A stretch of 64,000 nt of DNA. It comes from Micromonospora sp. WMMD980. Lineage in GTDB: Bacteria > Actinomycetota > Actinomycetes > Mycobacteriales > Micromonosporaceae. The stretch's first letter is position 1, and each line of letters opens with the position of its first letter. Positions 16,430-24,024 of the stretch are shown in pieces. The DNA lies in assembly GCF_029626035.1 (NCBI RefSeq), contig NZ_JARUBE010000003.1:5022001-5086000 (forward strand). Reading direction: 5' to 3'. Under the pieces are notes generated by a model. It made no database searches, had not been told where the DNA came from, and saw only the letters and a program-made list of their open reading frames with translations. The position numbers were made by a program, and so were the translations under genes.

Positions 16430-17395
16430 ATGACGGCTGCGGTGCTGCGCGCGCTGCGCTCCGACTGCCCCGTCCCGCCCCGGCTCTCGCCGTACGCCGA
16501 CGAGGCGCAGGCGTGGCTGGTCGGCCGGCTCGACCGGCTCGGCCTGCCACTGGATCCGGGCACCCGCCGCAAGCTGGCCCGGGCCGGCTTCGCCAGGTAC
16601 GCCGGCCGGCTCTACCCGGACGCCACCGGGCCCGACCTGCGGGTGCTGGCCGCGCTGTTCACCTGGTTCTTCCTGGTCGACGACGCCTGCGACGGCCCGG
16701 ACCGGCTGGCCCCGGCGCAGATCCGCGCGTTGCGCGACGGCGCGCTGGCGCTGCTCCGCGACGGCCCTCGGACCCGGCACCCCGGTTTCTCCGGCCCGCT
16801 GCGCCGGCTGCTGGTGCAGGCGTGGCGGGAGCCGCGCCGGCGGATGCCGGCCCGCTGGCGACTACGGTTCGCCGACGCCGTGGCCGACCACCTCGACGGC
16901 GTGGCCCGGGAGGCCGCCGCCACCTCGGCCGGCCGCCCGCCCGGCGTGGCCGAGTACGTGCGGCTGCGCCGGGCCACGTCGGCGGCGTACGTGTCGTACC
17001 CCCTGATCGAGTTCGCCTCCGGTCGGCCGCTGCCCGACGCGGTCTACCACCACCCGGCGTTGCGCCGGCACGCCGACCTCGCCAACGACCTGCTCTCCTG
17101 GTTCAACGACATCGCATCGCTGGAGCGTGACGTGGCCACCGGCGGCGGGCACAACCTGGTGCTCGCGGTGGCCGGCGAGCGGGGCGTGCCGCTACCGGTG
17201 GCGGTGGACCTGGTGGCCGGGCACTGGCGTGCCGAGATGACCCGCTTCATGGCGGTGCGCGCGGCGGTGCCGTCGTTCGGCCCGGCGCTGGACGAGGCGG
17301 TCACCGCCCACCTCGACGGGGTGGCCGCCGCGGTGCGCGGCACTGTCGACTGGACGCTGGAGAGCGCCCGCTACCCGGTCGCCGCGACGCCCTGA
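16430..17395 (+). CDS. Class I terpene synthase
   Basis: A 321-residue all-helical class I terpene cyclase. The aspartate-rich metal motif D84DACD88 sits in FTWFFLVDDACDGP. The NSE-type triad is N219, S223 and D227 in NDLLSWFND, with the acidic third position as Asp rather than the common Glu, followed by GGGHNLVLAV as in bacterial cyclases. Length and motifs fit a mono- or sesquiterpene synthase; the product cannot be predicted. GGAAGG precedes ATG 16430. It lies on the plus strand between menaquinone genes on the minus strand, and no P450 or prenyl-diphosphate synthase gene is adjacent. Confidence 0.88.
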   Translation: MTAAVLRALRSDCPVPPRLSPYADEAQAWLVGRLDRLGLPLDPGTRRKLARAGFARYAGRLYPDATGPDLRVLAALFTWFFLVDDACDGPDRLAPAQIRALRDGALALLRDGPRTRHPGFSGPLRRLLVQAWREPRRRMPARWRLRFADAVADHLDGVAREAAATSAGRPPGVAEYVRLRRATSAAYVSYPLIEFASGRPLPDAVYHHPALRRHADLANDLLSWFNDIASLERDVATGGGHNLVLAVAGERGVPLPVAVDLVAGHWRAEMTRFMAVRAAVPSFGPALDEAVTAHLDGVAAAVRGTVDWTLESARYPVAATP

Positions 17396-17420
17396 CCGGC
17401 ACGCCGCCGACCGGGCGCGG

Positions 17421-18323
17421 TCAGGGCCGCAGGCCGAGCCGGACCACCAGGTCGAGCAGGGCGAGCAGGAACAACGCGATGCCGACGAACCCGTTGGCGG
17501 TGAAGAACGCCCGGTTGACCTTGCTCAGGTCGGTGGGGCTGACCACCAGGTGCTGGTAGCCGAAGGCGACCGCGGTGAGCGCCAGGCCGATCCACCAGAG
17601 CCAGCCGAAGCCGACGAGCGCGCCGAACCAGATGAACAGCGCGAACGTCACCACGTGCGCGGCGGTGGAGGCGTGCAGCGCGAAGCGCCGGCCGTAGCGG
17701 GCCGGGACGCTGCGCACCCCGATCTCCCGGTCGATCTCCGAGTCCTGGCAGGCGTAGATCAGGTCGAAGCCGCCGATCCAGAGGCCGACCGCCGCGCCCA
17801 GCAACCATGCCGGCCCGGAGCCGGCGAGCGTGCCGGTGACCGCCAGCCAGGCGCCGACCGGGCCGACCGCCTGGGCGACCGCGAGGATGGCGTGCGGCCA
17901 GTCGGTGAACCGCTTGCCGTACGGATAGACCACCAGCGGCACCACGGCCAGCGGGGCGAGCGCCAGGCAGAGCGGGTTGAGCAGGGCGGCGGCGGCCAGG
18001 AAGACCACGAGCGCGACGGCCGCGCCGGTCCAGGCCGTGCGCACGCTCACCGCCCCGGTTACCAGTTCCCGGTTCGCGGTACGCGGGTTCCGGGCGTCGA
18101 TCCGCCGGTCGAGGATCCGGTTGGCGGCCATCGCGAACGTCCGCGCGCCGACCATCGCCACGGTGATCAACAGCAGGTCACCCCAGCGCACCCGCCCGCC
18201 GTTCACCTGCATGGCGGTCAACGCGGACAGGTACGCGAACGGCAGCGCGAACACCGAGTGCTCGATCGCGACGAGGTTGAGGAAGGACGTGACCCGGCCG
18301 GGCCGCTCCGCCAGCGCGGTCAT
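17421..18323 (-). CDS. mqnP: UbiA-family polyprenyltransferase for menaquinone
   Basis: A 300-residue integral membrane prenyltransferase with about eight to nine helices. It attaches the polyprenyl chain to 1,4-dihydroxy-6-naphthoate. Both Mg-binding Asp motifs are present: NRILDRRID near residue 68 and DSEIDREIG near residue 194. Its start overlaps the stop of the UbiD-type gene in an ATGA (18323-18320), so the two are translationally coupled. The order decarboxylase then prenyltransferase, near UbiX and within 20 kb of mqnE, supports the futalosine assignment over MenA. Confidence 0.92.
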   Translation of the reverse strand: MTALAERPGRVTSFLNLVAIEHSVFALPFAYLSALTAMQVNGGRVRWGDLLLITVAMVGARTFAMAANRILDRRIDARNPRTANRELVTGAVSVRTAWTGAAVALVVFLAAAALLNPLCLALAPLAVVPLVVYPYGKRFTDWPHAILAVAQAVGPVGAWLAVTGTLAGSGPAWLLGAAVGLWIGGFDLIYACQDSEIDREIGVRSVPARYGRRFALHASTAAHVVTFALFIWFGALVGFGWLWWIGLALTAVAFGYQHLVVSPTDLSKVNRAFFTANGFVGIALFLLALLDLVVRLGLRP

Positions 18324-19780
18324 CGGATTCCGTACTCCTGCCAGCGCTTGTCGACCAGGGAGACCACCTCGGGGGACATCCGCATCTCCTCCGGCCAGCC
18401 TCGGGTGTAGCCCTCGGTGGGCAGTTTGCGGGTGGCGTCCACACCCGCCTTGCCGCCCCAGAACTGCTGGTACGAGGCGTGGTCCAGGTGGTCCACCGGC
18501 CCCTCGGTGAGGAGCAGGTCCCGGGCGTAGTCGACGTTGCCGAAGGCGCGGAAGGCGACCTCGTGGTAGTCGTGCACGTCGCAGTCCTCGTCGACGATCA
18601 CGATCAGCTTGGTCAGCGACATCATGTGCGCGCCCCAGATCGCGTTCATCACCTTCTGGGCGTGCTTCGGGTAGCGCTTGCGGATCGAGACGATCGCGCA
18701 GTTGTGGAAGACCCCGGCGGCGGGCAGGTCGTAGTCGACGATGTCCGGGATCAGGAAACGCAGCAGCGGCGCGAAGATCCGCTCGGTGGCCTTGCCGAGG
18801 CCGTGGTCCTCCTGCGGCGGCTGGGACGTGACGATCGAGTGGTAGACCGGGTCGCGCTGCATGGTCATGGTCTCGATGTGCAGCACCGGGAACGGCTCGA
18901 CCGGCGTGTAGAAGCCGGTGTGGTCGCCGAACGGCCCCTCGGGCAGCCGCTCGCCCGGCTCCAGGTAGCCCTCCAGCACGACCTGCGCGTGCGCCGGCAC
19001 CTGCAACGGGACGGTGAGGCAGTCGACCATCTCGACCCGTTCACCGCGCAGGAACCCGGCGAACAGGTATTCGTCGATGTCGGCGGGGAGCGGCGCGCTG
19101 GCGGCGTAGGCGACCGCCGGGTCGGCGCCGATCGCGACCGCCACCGGCAGCCGCTGGCCGAGCCGCTCGGCGACCGCGTGGTGCGCGGTGGAGTTCTTGT
19201 GGATCTGCCAGTGCATGCCGAGCGTGTTCCGGCCGTGCTGCTGGAGCCGGTAGAGGCCGAGGTTGCGCTTGCCGGTCTCGGGGTGCTTGGTGTGGGTCAA
19301 CCCGAAGTTGTGGAAGATCCCGCCGTCGCCCGGCCAGACCTGGAGCCCCGGCAGCCGGTTCAGGTCGACGTCGTCGCCGCGGTAGACCACCTGCTGGCAG
19401 GGGGCGGTCCGGACCTTCCTCGGCGGCATCGACTTGAGCTGCATGACCTTGCCGAGGCCGCCCATCATGCCGGCGAAGCCCTGCGGCAGCTCCGGCTTGA
19501 GCATCTCGCCGATCCGCTCGCCGATCTCGTCGAGCCGCTCGACGCCGAGCGCCATGGCCATCCGCTTCTCGGTGCCGAAGAGGTTGACCGCCACCGGCAT
19601 CTCACCCCGGGTGGGGCGCTCGAACAGCAGGGCCGGGCCGTCGGCGCGGACGGTGCGGGTGACCACCTCGCTCATCTCCAGCGTGGGGTCGACCGGGACG
19701 CTCACCCGCCGCAGCTCACCGGCGCGTTCCAGCGCCGCGAGGAAGTCCTTGAGATCGTCGTACGGGAACCCACGCGCCAT
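18320..19780 (-). CDS. mqnL: UbiD-type prFMN decarboxylase of the futalosine pathway
   Basis: A 486-residue UbiD-family enzyme expected to decarboxylate the prenylated dihydroxynaphthoate using prenyl-FMN from UbiX. Recognisable blocks are GIFHNFGLTHTKHP, NLGLYRLQQHGRNTLGMHWQ, the EGPFGDHTGFY segment with catalytic acid residues, and MMSLTKLIVIVDEDCDVHD near the C-terminus. ATG 19780 is chosen because GGGGGAGGATGGGGGC precedes it; a GTG at 19798 is in frame but lies in that Shine-Dalgarno region. It is the first gene of the coupled pair with the UbiA-type prenyltransferase. Confidence 0.93.
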   Translation of the reverse strand: MARGFPYDDLKDFLAALERAGELRRVSVPVDPTLEMSEVVTRTVRADGPALLFERPTRGEMPVAVNLFGTEKRMAMALGVERLDEIGERIGEMLKPELPQGFAGMMGGLGKVMQLKSMPPRKVRTAPCQQVVYRGDDVDLNRLPGLQVWPGDGGIFHNFGLTHTKHPETGKRNLGLYRLQQHGRNTLGMHWQIHKNSTAHHAVAERLGQRLPVAVAIGADPAVAYAASAPLPADIDEYLFAGFLRGERVEMVDCLTVPLQVPAHAQVVLEGYLEPGERLPEGPFGDHTGFYTPVEPFPVLHIETMTMQRDPVYHSIVTSQPPQEDHGLGKATERIFAPLLRFLIPDIVDYDLPAAGVFHNCAIVSIRKRYPKHAQKVMNAIWGAHMMSLTKLIVIVDEDCDVHDYHEVAFRAFGNVDYARDLLLTEGPVDHLDHASYQQFWGGKAGVDATRKLPTEGYTRGWPEEMRMSPEVVSLVDKRWQEYGIR

Positions 19781-19810
19781 GCCCCCATCCTCCCCCACCG
19801 CTGCGCGGTG

Positions 19811-19863
19811 TAAGGAGGGGCCCCTTATTAACGCCTCCGGTAGAGGAGGGGCCCCCTGTTAAC
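19811..19863. repeat. GGGGCCCC palindromic repeat, copy 2
   Basis: TAAGGAGGGGCCCCTT, then ATTAACGCCTCCGGTAGAG, then GAGGGGCCCCCTGTTAAC. It sits upstream of the UbiD-type gene and directly abuts the hydrolase remnant. A short CCCGC-TTC-GCGGG hairpin follows at 19866-19878. Confidence 0.88.
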
Positions 19864-20191
19864 AACCCGCTTCGCGGGACGGAGGTCGTCCGAGGTGGTC
19901 GCCCCGGACCTGCGCGGCTTCGGTGACAGCGATGCCCCGCCCGGCGGATACCACAAGAAGACGGTCGCCACCGACCTGCACCGGCTGTTGACCGGCATCG
20001 ACCTGGCCGGGCACGAAGCTGCCGATGCCAGTGCTCGCCATCGGCGCGCAGGCCAGCCTGGGCGGCCCGGTGGCCGAGCAGGTCCGGCGCACTCGGTCAC
20101 CGGTGCGGTGGTCGAGGAGTGCGGCCACTGGCTGTGCGAGGAACAGCCGGCGAAGCTGGCCGCGCTGCTGCTGCCGTTCCTCAAGGGTTGA
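19864..20191 (+). pseudogene. Remnant of an alpha/beta hydrolase
   Basis: A first block reads VVAPDLRGFGDSDAPPGGYHKK, then VATDLHRLLTGIDLAGHE, which is the region after strand 4 of an epoxide-hydrolase or haloalkane-dehalogenase-like fold. The frame then jumps: MPVLAIGAQASLGGPVAEQV lies in another frame, and the original frame resumes with VVEECGHWLCEEQPAKL, holding the C-terminal catalytic-His region. The nucleophile elbow and the whole cap domain are missing. So it is a deleted and frameshifted gene, with no start or Shine-Dalgarno. Confidence 0.8.
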
Positions 20192-20198
20192 CGAGCGC

Positions 20199-20390
20199 TC
20201 AGCGCCGGCGGGTCGACTCGACGAACGCGCGCCAGGCGGCCGGGCGGAAGGCCAGCACGCCGCCGTCGCGGTCCTTGCTGTCGCGTACGCCGACCACGCC
20301 GGCAAGGTTGTCGGCCACCTCGACGCAGTCGCCGCCGTTGGTGCTGCTCCGGGTGCTGGTGCGCCACCGGGCGCCGGTCAGGTCCGCCAT
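20199..20390 (-). CDS. DUF397 (BldB-like) small protein
   Basis: A 63-residue DUF397 protein: the hallmark WRTSTRSSTNGGDCVEVA, then VVGVRDSKDRDGGVLAF and PAAWRAFVESTR. In actinomycetes these proteins pair with XRE/DUF5753 regulators and act as their antagonists (BldB/WhiJ-type modules). ATG 20390 overlaps the end of the XRE gene by 13 bp, so translation is coupled. Confidence 0.9.
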   Translation of the reverse strand: MADLTGARWRTSTRSSTNGGDCVEVADNLAGVVGVRDSKDRDGGVLAFRPAAWRAFVESTRRR

Positions 20391-21169
20391 GTCTCCGCCA
20401 CCTCCGCTAGCAACGCCATCGACTGCCGGGGCGGCAGCGCCTCCCCCTCGATCGACTCCCAGGACGACCGGACCGCCAGCACGTCCTCGGTGTGGTCGAT
20501 CACCTGCCCCTTGAGTTGGTCGTCCAGATAGGCGACATCCTCCCCGGAGGGGAGCGTAGCAAGCACGAACGCCCCGGAGACACCGGAATACGCGCCGACC
20601 GAGGCGGGCACCACCTGGAGCCGCACCCGGGGGCGCTCGGTGGCCAGCTTGACCAGCCGCAGCGCCTGCTCCCGCATCACCAGCGGGCCACCGACCGGTC
20701 GGCGCAGCACGTGCTCGTCGAGCACCGCGACGAGTTGCGGCGGCCGGTCGGCGGTCAGCACCGCCTGCCGCGCCAGCCGGGCCTCCACCCGCCGCTCCAC
20801 CTCCGCCTCGTCGAACAGGCCGACGCTGCGGAACAGCGCGCGGGCGTAGGCCGACGTCTGCAACAGCCCGGGCACCACCGTGTTCTGGTACGACCGGAGC
20901 ACGGTGGCCTGCCGCTCGTTGGCCTCCCACTCCCGCATCCACTGCGGTGACCCGAGGCGGGTCAGCATCCGACCGAACGCGCCGCCGGTGTCGAGCGCCA
21001 CGTCGGCCCGGTCCCAGAAGTCCGGTGGCGGCTTGCGTGCCCCGGTCTCGACCATCGCCACCGTCGACGGCGAATAGCTGATCGCCTTCGCCAGATCCTC
21101 CTGGGTCATCCGCCGGGCCGCCCGCATGTGCCGCAGCTCCTCGATCAGCACCTGTAAGCGCTCGTCCAT
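20378..21169 (-). CDS. XRE/DUF5753 transcriptional regulator (WhiJ type)
   Basis: A 263-residue regulator with an N-terminal XRE helix-turn-helix (LRHMRAARRMTQEDLAKAISYSPSTVAMVE, about 12-45) and a C-terminal DUF5753 domain (ERQATVLRSYQNTVVPGLLQTSAYARAL onward). This domain order is that of the WhiJ-like proteins, which control development or secondary metabolism with a DUF397 partner. That partner is the overlapping downstream gene. The start at ATG 21169 has GAGGAGG upstream. The small Cys-containing gene at 21396 is divergent, with a 226-bp shared promoter region. Confidence 0.9.
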   Translation of the reverse strand: MDERLQVLIEELRHMRAARRMTQEDLAKAISYSPSTVAMVETGARKPPPDFWDRADVALDTGGAFGRMLTRLGSPQWMREWEANERQATVLRSYQNTVVPGLLQTSAYARALFRSVGLFDEAEVERRVEARLARQAVLTADRPPQLVAVLDEHVLRRPVGGPLVMREQALRLVKLATERPRVRLQVVPASVGAYSGVSGAFVLATLPSGEDVAYLDDQLKGQVIDHTEDVLAVRSSWESIEGEALPPRQSMALLAEVAETWRT

Positions 21170-21395
21170 CCCGCACGCCTCCTCACCGTCGCGTCCGCGC
21201 GTCTCACCGACCTCACCGGCAGCCCGTAACGGCACACAGGGCGACCGAAAGCCTTCTGAGAGTAGCCCCGCCGTTACCAGACTGTGCACAACGGAATCGC
21301 CCGGATCCGACCCGAGAGGACGGACGAGACCGTGGCGGGGCCGGCCGGCAGGTCGGCCCCGCTTCCAGGACCTGCGACGAGGAGGGGAGCGCGCG

Positions 21396-21653
21396 ATGAC
21401 GCGACGCCACGACCCGCACCGGCCGTTGTGGCTCTGCCGGGCCTGCGGCGGCCCGTGGCCGTGCGGCGCCGCCCGGCTCACCCTCCTGTCCGAGTACGGG
21501 GACAGCCGCGTCGCGTTGTCCATCTATCTCGCCGGGATGCTCTACACCGCCGTCGAGGACCTGTACCGGCTCGACCCGGACGACGCGCCGAAGCCCGGCG
21601 CGTTGCACGAACGCTTCCTCGGCTGGGCCGCCCCACGCCGGCCCAGCGGCTAA
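21396..21653 (+). CDS. Small Cys-motif protein divergent from the XRE/DUF397 pair
   Basis: An 85-residue protein with WLCRACGGPWPCGAARL (Cys residues near 19, 22 and 28, possibly metal-binding) and a helical remainder (YLAGMLYTAVEDLYRLDP). It starts at ATG 21396 behind GAGGAGGGGA. Small proteins with this WxCxxCGxPWPC pattern recur next to XRE/DUF397 modules in actinomycetes, as far as I recall, so it may be part of the module. No function is known to me. Confidence 0.78.
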   Translation: MTRRHDPHRPLWLCRACGGPWPCGAARLTLLSEYGDSRVALSIYLAGMLYTAVEDLYRLDPDDAPKPGALHERFLGWAAPRRPSG

Positions 21654-21703
21654 GGAGGGGCCCCCGCTTAACGCATTCGGTAGAGGCGGGGCCCCTTCTT
21701 AAC
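21651..21703. repeat. GGGGCCCC palindromic repeat, copy 3
   Basis: TAAGGAGGGGCCCCCG, TTAACGCATTCGGTAGAG, GCGGGGCCCCTTCTTAAC. It starts at the stop codon of the small Cys-motif gene: that gene's TAA is the first triplet of the repeat. It separates this gene from the convergent AhpD-like gene. Confidence 0.88.
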
Positions 21704-21711
21704 CACGCACC

Positions 21712-22266
21712 TCAGGCGGCCGGCGTCCAGGCGTACCCCCGGAGGGGTTCGTCGAGCGGCGCGGCGGTGAGCCGGTTCGCGAACGTCGAGATGGTGTACG
21801 TGCCGACGCCGAGCACGACGTCGAGCGCGTGCCGTGGCTGCCAGCCGGCGGCGAGCAGCGCGTCCAGCTCGGCATCCGGAACCGCGCCCCGGTGGTCGAG
21901 CACGGCGACGGTGAACCGGCGCAGCGCCTCCAGCCGGGGTTCGGGCACCGGGTCGCCGGCCCGCAGCGCGTCGATGAGCGCGGGGTCGCCGCCGAGCCGG
22001 GCGAGCGTCGCGGTGTGCATGGCCACGCAGAGGTGGCATGCGTTGCGGGTGGCGACGGTCAGCACGACCACCTCTCGGGCGACCGGGTCGAGGTCGGTGG
22101 CGTCGAACGCGGCGGTGGCGGCGAGGAAGCCCTTGAGCAGTTCCGGTGATTCGGCCATCAGGCCGACGGCGGTGGGCAGGTGGCCCAGCTTGCGGTGGAC
22201 GCCGGCCATGACCGGGCGGGCGGCGGCGGGCGCGGTGTCCGGCTCGTACGCGGTGAAGCGCGACAT
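21712..22266 (-). CDS. Carboxymuconolactone decarboxylase/AhpD-family protein
   Basis: A 184-residue AhpD-like protein with the peroxidase-type motif C77xxC80 and H84 in NACHLCVAMHTATLA, ahead of a helical C-terminus (LDVVLGVGTYTISTFANRL). Such proteins act as thiol-dependent alkylhydroperoxidases. GGGGCCGGAG precedes ATG 22266. It is divergent from a MarR regulator with an operator between them, which suggests control by oxidants or phenolic compounds. Confidence 0.88.
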   Translation of the reverse strand: MSRFTAYEPDTAPAAARPVMAGVHRKLGHLPTAVGLMAESPELLKGFLAATAAFDATDLDPVAREVVVLTVATRNACHLCVAMHTATLARLGGDPALIDALRAGDPVPEPRLEALRRFTVAVLDHRGAVPDAELDALLAAGWQPRHALDVVLGVGTYTISTFANRLTAAPLDEPLRGYAWTPAA

Positions 22267-22280
22267 CTCCGGCCCCTCTC

Positions 22281-22321
22281 GTAAGATAGTCAACGTGGTT
22301 GACCAAACCGTAAACGTGGTT
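22281..22321. promoter_or_regulatory. MarR operator between ahpD-like and marR genes
   Basis: A perfect inverted repeat GTCAAC-GTG-GTTGAC lies at 22289-22303. A second AAC-GTG-GTT half-palindrome at 22313-22321 has the same core about 22 bp on. TAAGAT (22282-22287) could be the -10 for marR. The two sites lie over both divergent promoters, which fits autorepression plus repression of the AhpD-like gene. Confidence 0.75.
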
Positions 22322-22328
22322 GTCGAAG

Positions 22329-22796
22329 ATGGCAACTGACCGTCCCGACTTCGCGCTGCCGCTGCTGCTGCTCGCCGGCTTCCGCACGCTCATCGACGAC
22401 CTGCACGCCGAGCTGGCCCGGCACGGGCACACCGAGCTGCGCCCGGCGCACGGCTTCGTCCTCCAGGCCGTCGGCCCCGCCGGCACCACCGCCTCCGACC
22501 TCGGGCAACGCCTGGGCGTCTCCAAGCAGGCCGCCGGCAAGACGGTGGACCGGCTGGTCGCGCTCGGCTACCTGGAGCGCGTGGACGACCCCGCCGACGC
22601 GCGCCGCAAGCTGGTCCGGATGACCCCCCGCGGCCACGACGGGCTGCACCGCTCCGCGGTGGTCTTCGACGAGCTGCGCGACCGCTGGGCGGCCACACTC
22701 GGCGCCGACCGGGTCGCGGCCATCGAGGACGACCTGCGCCGGATGGTCCCCGCCGACGTGTTCCGCCTCGACGTCCCCGGCTGGTTCGGCGGCTGA
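22329..22796 (+). CDS. MarR-family transcriptional regulator
   Basis: A 155-residue winged-helix regulator: HGFVLQAVGPAGTTASDLGQRLGVSKQAAGKTVDRLVALGYLERV is the recognition core, then the wing DPADARRKLVRMTPRG. The start is ATG 22329; a TTG at 22320 is in frame but lies inside the operator repeat. No strong Shine-Dalgarno is visible. It is divergent from the AhpD-like gene and probably represses both through the GTCAAC palindromes. Confidence 0.88.
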   Translation: MATDRPDFALPLLLLAGFRTLIDDLHAELARHGHTELRPAHGFVLQAVGPAGTTASDLGQRLGVSKQAAGKTVDRLVALGYLERVDDPADARRKLVRMTPRGHDGLHRSAVVFDELRDRWAATLGADRVAAIEDDLRRMVPADVFRLDVPGWFGG

Positions 22797-22837
22797 GCCG
22801 GGTCGACGCTGTCACCGTGGAGAGTCACGATCGGCGG

Positions 22838-23047
22838 ATGGACGACGCATACGTGGTGGGTGATCCCAACGGTCTCACCCCGCTCCAGACCGAGATCCGC
22901 GACGCGGTGGCCCGCGAGCTGCACGCCCAGTTCGCGCTGCGGGCCGACCGCCTCGACCTCGCGGACCTGCCCGAGGTCGCCTACCAGATCACCAGGCGCG
23001 TGGACGAGGTGTTGAGCGGGATCACCGGCGCCACACCCTCCGGATAG
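22838..23047 (+). CDS. Small hypothetical protein
   Basis: A 69-residue acidic protein (LTPLQTEIRDAVARELHAQFALRADRL, then EVAYQITRRVDEVLSGI), predicted helical, with no recognised domain. ATG 22838 is chosen; GTG 22817 is an alternative, and neither has a good Shine-Dalgarno. It is convergent with ccsB, only 2 bp from its stop. Regular codon bias and a clean frame support it as a gene. Confidence 0.6.
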   Translation: MDDAYVVGDPNGLTPLQTEIRDAVARELHAQFALRADRLDLADLPEVAYQITRRVDEVLSGITGATPSG

Positions 23048-23049
23048 GT

Positions 23050-24024
23050 TCAGACGCCGGCGTACGAGTGCAGGCCGGTGAAGAAGAAGTTGACCCCGAA
23101 CAGGTTCATCAGCATGGTCAGGAAGCCCACCACCGCGATCCAGGTGGCCACGTTGCGCCGCACGCTCGGCGTCGCCCGCGCGTGCAGATAGCCCGCGTAG
23201 ACCACCCAGGAGATGAACGCCCAGGTCTCCTTCGGGTCCCAACCCCAGGCACGGCCCCAGGCGGCCTCCGCCCAGATCGCCCCCGCGATCACCGCGAACG
23301 TGAAGATCGGGAACGCGAAGGCGTGCAGCGTGAAGGTCAACCGCTCCAGCCCGGCCGCCGCCGGCAGCCGGCGGGCCAGGGTGTACGGGAAGCTGCGCCG
23401 CCCCTGCTCCCAACCGGCCCGCATCAGGTAGGCGGCAGCGGGCACCACGCCCAGCAGGAAGATGCCAGAGGAGAAGATGATCGTCGACACGTGGATGATG
23501 AACCAGTACGACTGGAGCGCCGGCATCAGCGGCACGACCTGCACATAGAGCTTCAGCTCTGCGAACGCGAGCAGCAGCACCATCACCAGGGTCAGGAACA
23601 GCCCGAGCCGGCGCAGCGACGGCTGCTTCCAGAGCACCACGAGCCACGCGGCCACCCCGATCCAGGTGACCGTCAGCACGAACTCGTACATGTTGCCCCA
23701 GGGCATCCGCTCGGCGGCGATTCCCCGGGTGACCACCGCGCCCAGGTGCAGCGCGGCGCCCAGCACGGTGAGCCAGGCGGCGATCCGCCCGGCCAGCACG
23801 GCCCGCTCGCCGGAGCGGTCGGGCCGCGGCGCCACGGCCGGGGCGACCGGCTCGTCGATCGTCCCACCGGCACCGCCGACGCCCGCGCCGACCAGCTCCC
23901 GCGCCGGGGCGGCGACCGCCACCTTCCGGGCGTTGCCCAGCGCGAACTCCACGGCATGGCTGATCATCGCGACCAGGTACGCCAGGATCGCGAACGTGAC
24001 CAACTGGTCGGAGAGTGCGGACAT
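23050..24024 (-). CDS. ccsB: Cytochrome c biogenesis protein CcsB/ResC
   Basis: A 324-residue membrane protein with about eight helices and the haem-handling tryptophan-rich motif WGRAWGWDPKETW. It forms the System II haem-export and ligation complex with ResB. A 40-residue Ala/Pro-rich loop (about 35-75) follows the first helix. ATG 24024 shares its first base with the resB stop (TGATG), so it is translated by coupling. AAGGAGA is just upstream. It is the last gene of the operon. Confidence 0.95.
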   Translation of the reverse strand: MSALSDQLVTFAILAYLVAMISHAVEFALGNARKVAVAAPARELVGAGVGGAGGTIDEPVAPAVAPRPDRSGERAVLAGRIAAWLTVLGAALHLGAVVTRGIAAERMPWGNMYEFVLTVTWIGVAAWLVVLWKQPSLRRLGLFLTLVMVLLLAFAELKLYVQVVPLMPALQSYWFIIHVSTIIFSSGIFLLGVVPAAAYLMRAGWEQGRRSFPYTLARRLPAAAGLERLTFTLHAFAFPIFTFAVIAGAIWAEAAWGRAWGWDPKETWAFISWVVYAGYLHARATPSVRRNVATWIAVVGFLTMLMNLFGVNFFFTGLHSYAGV

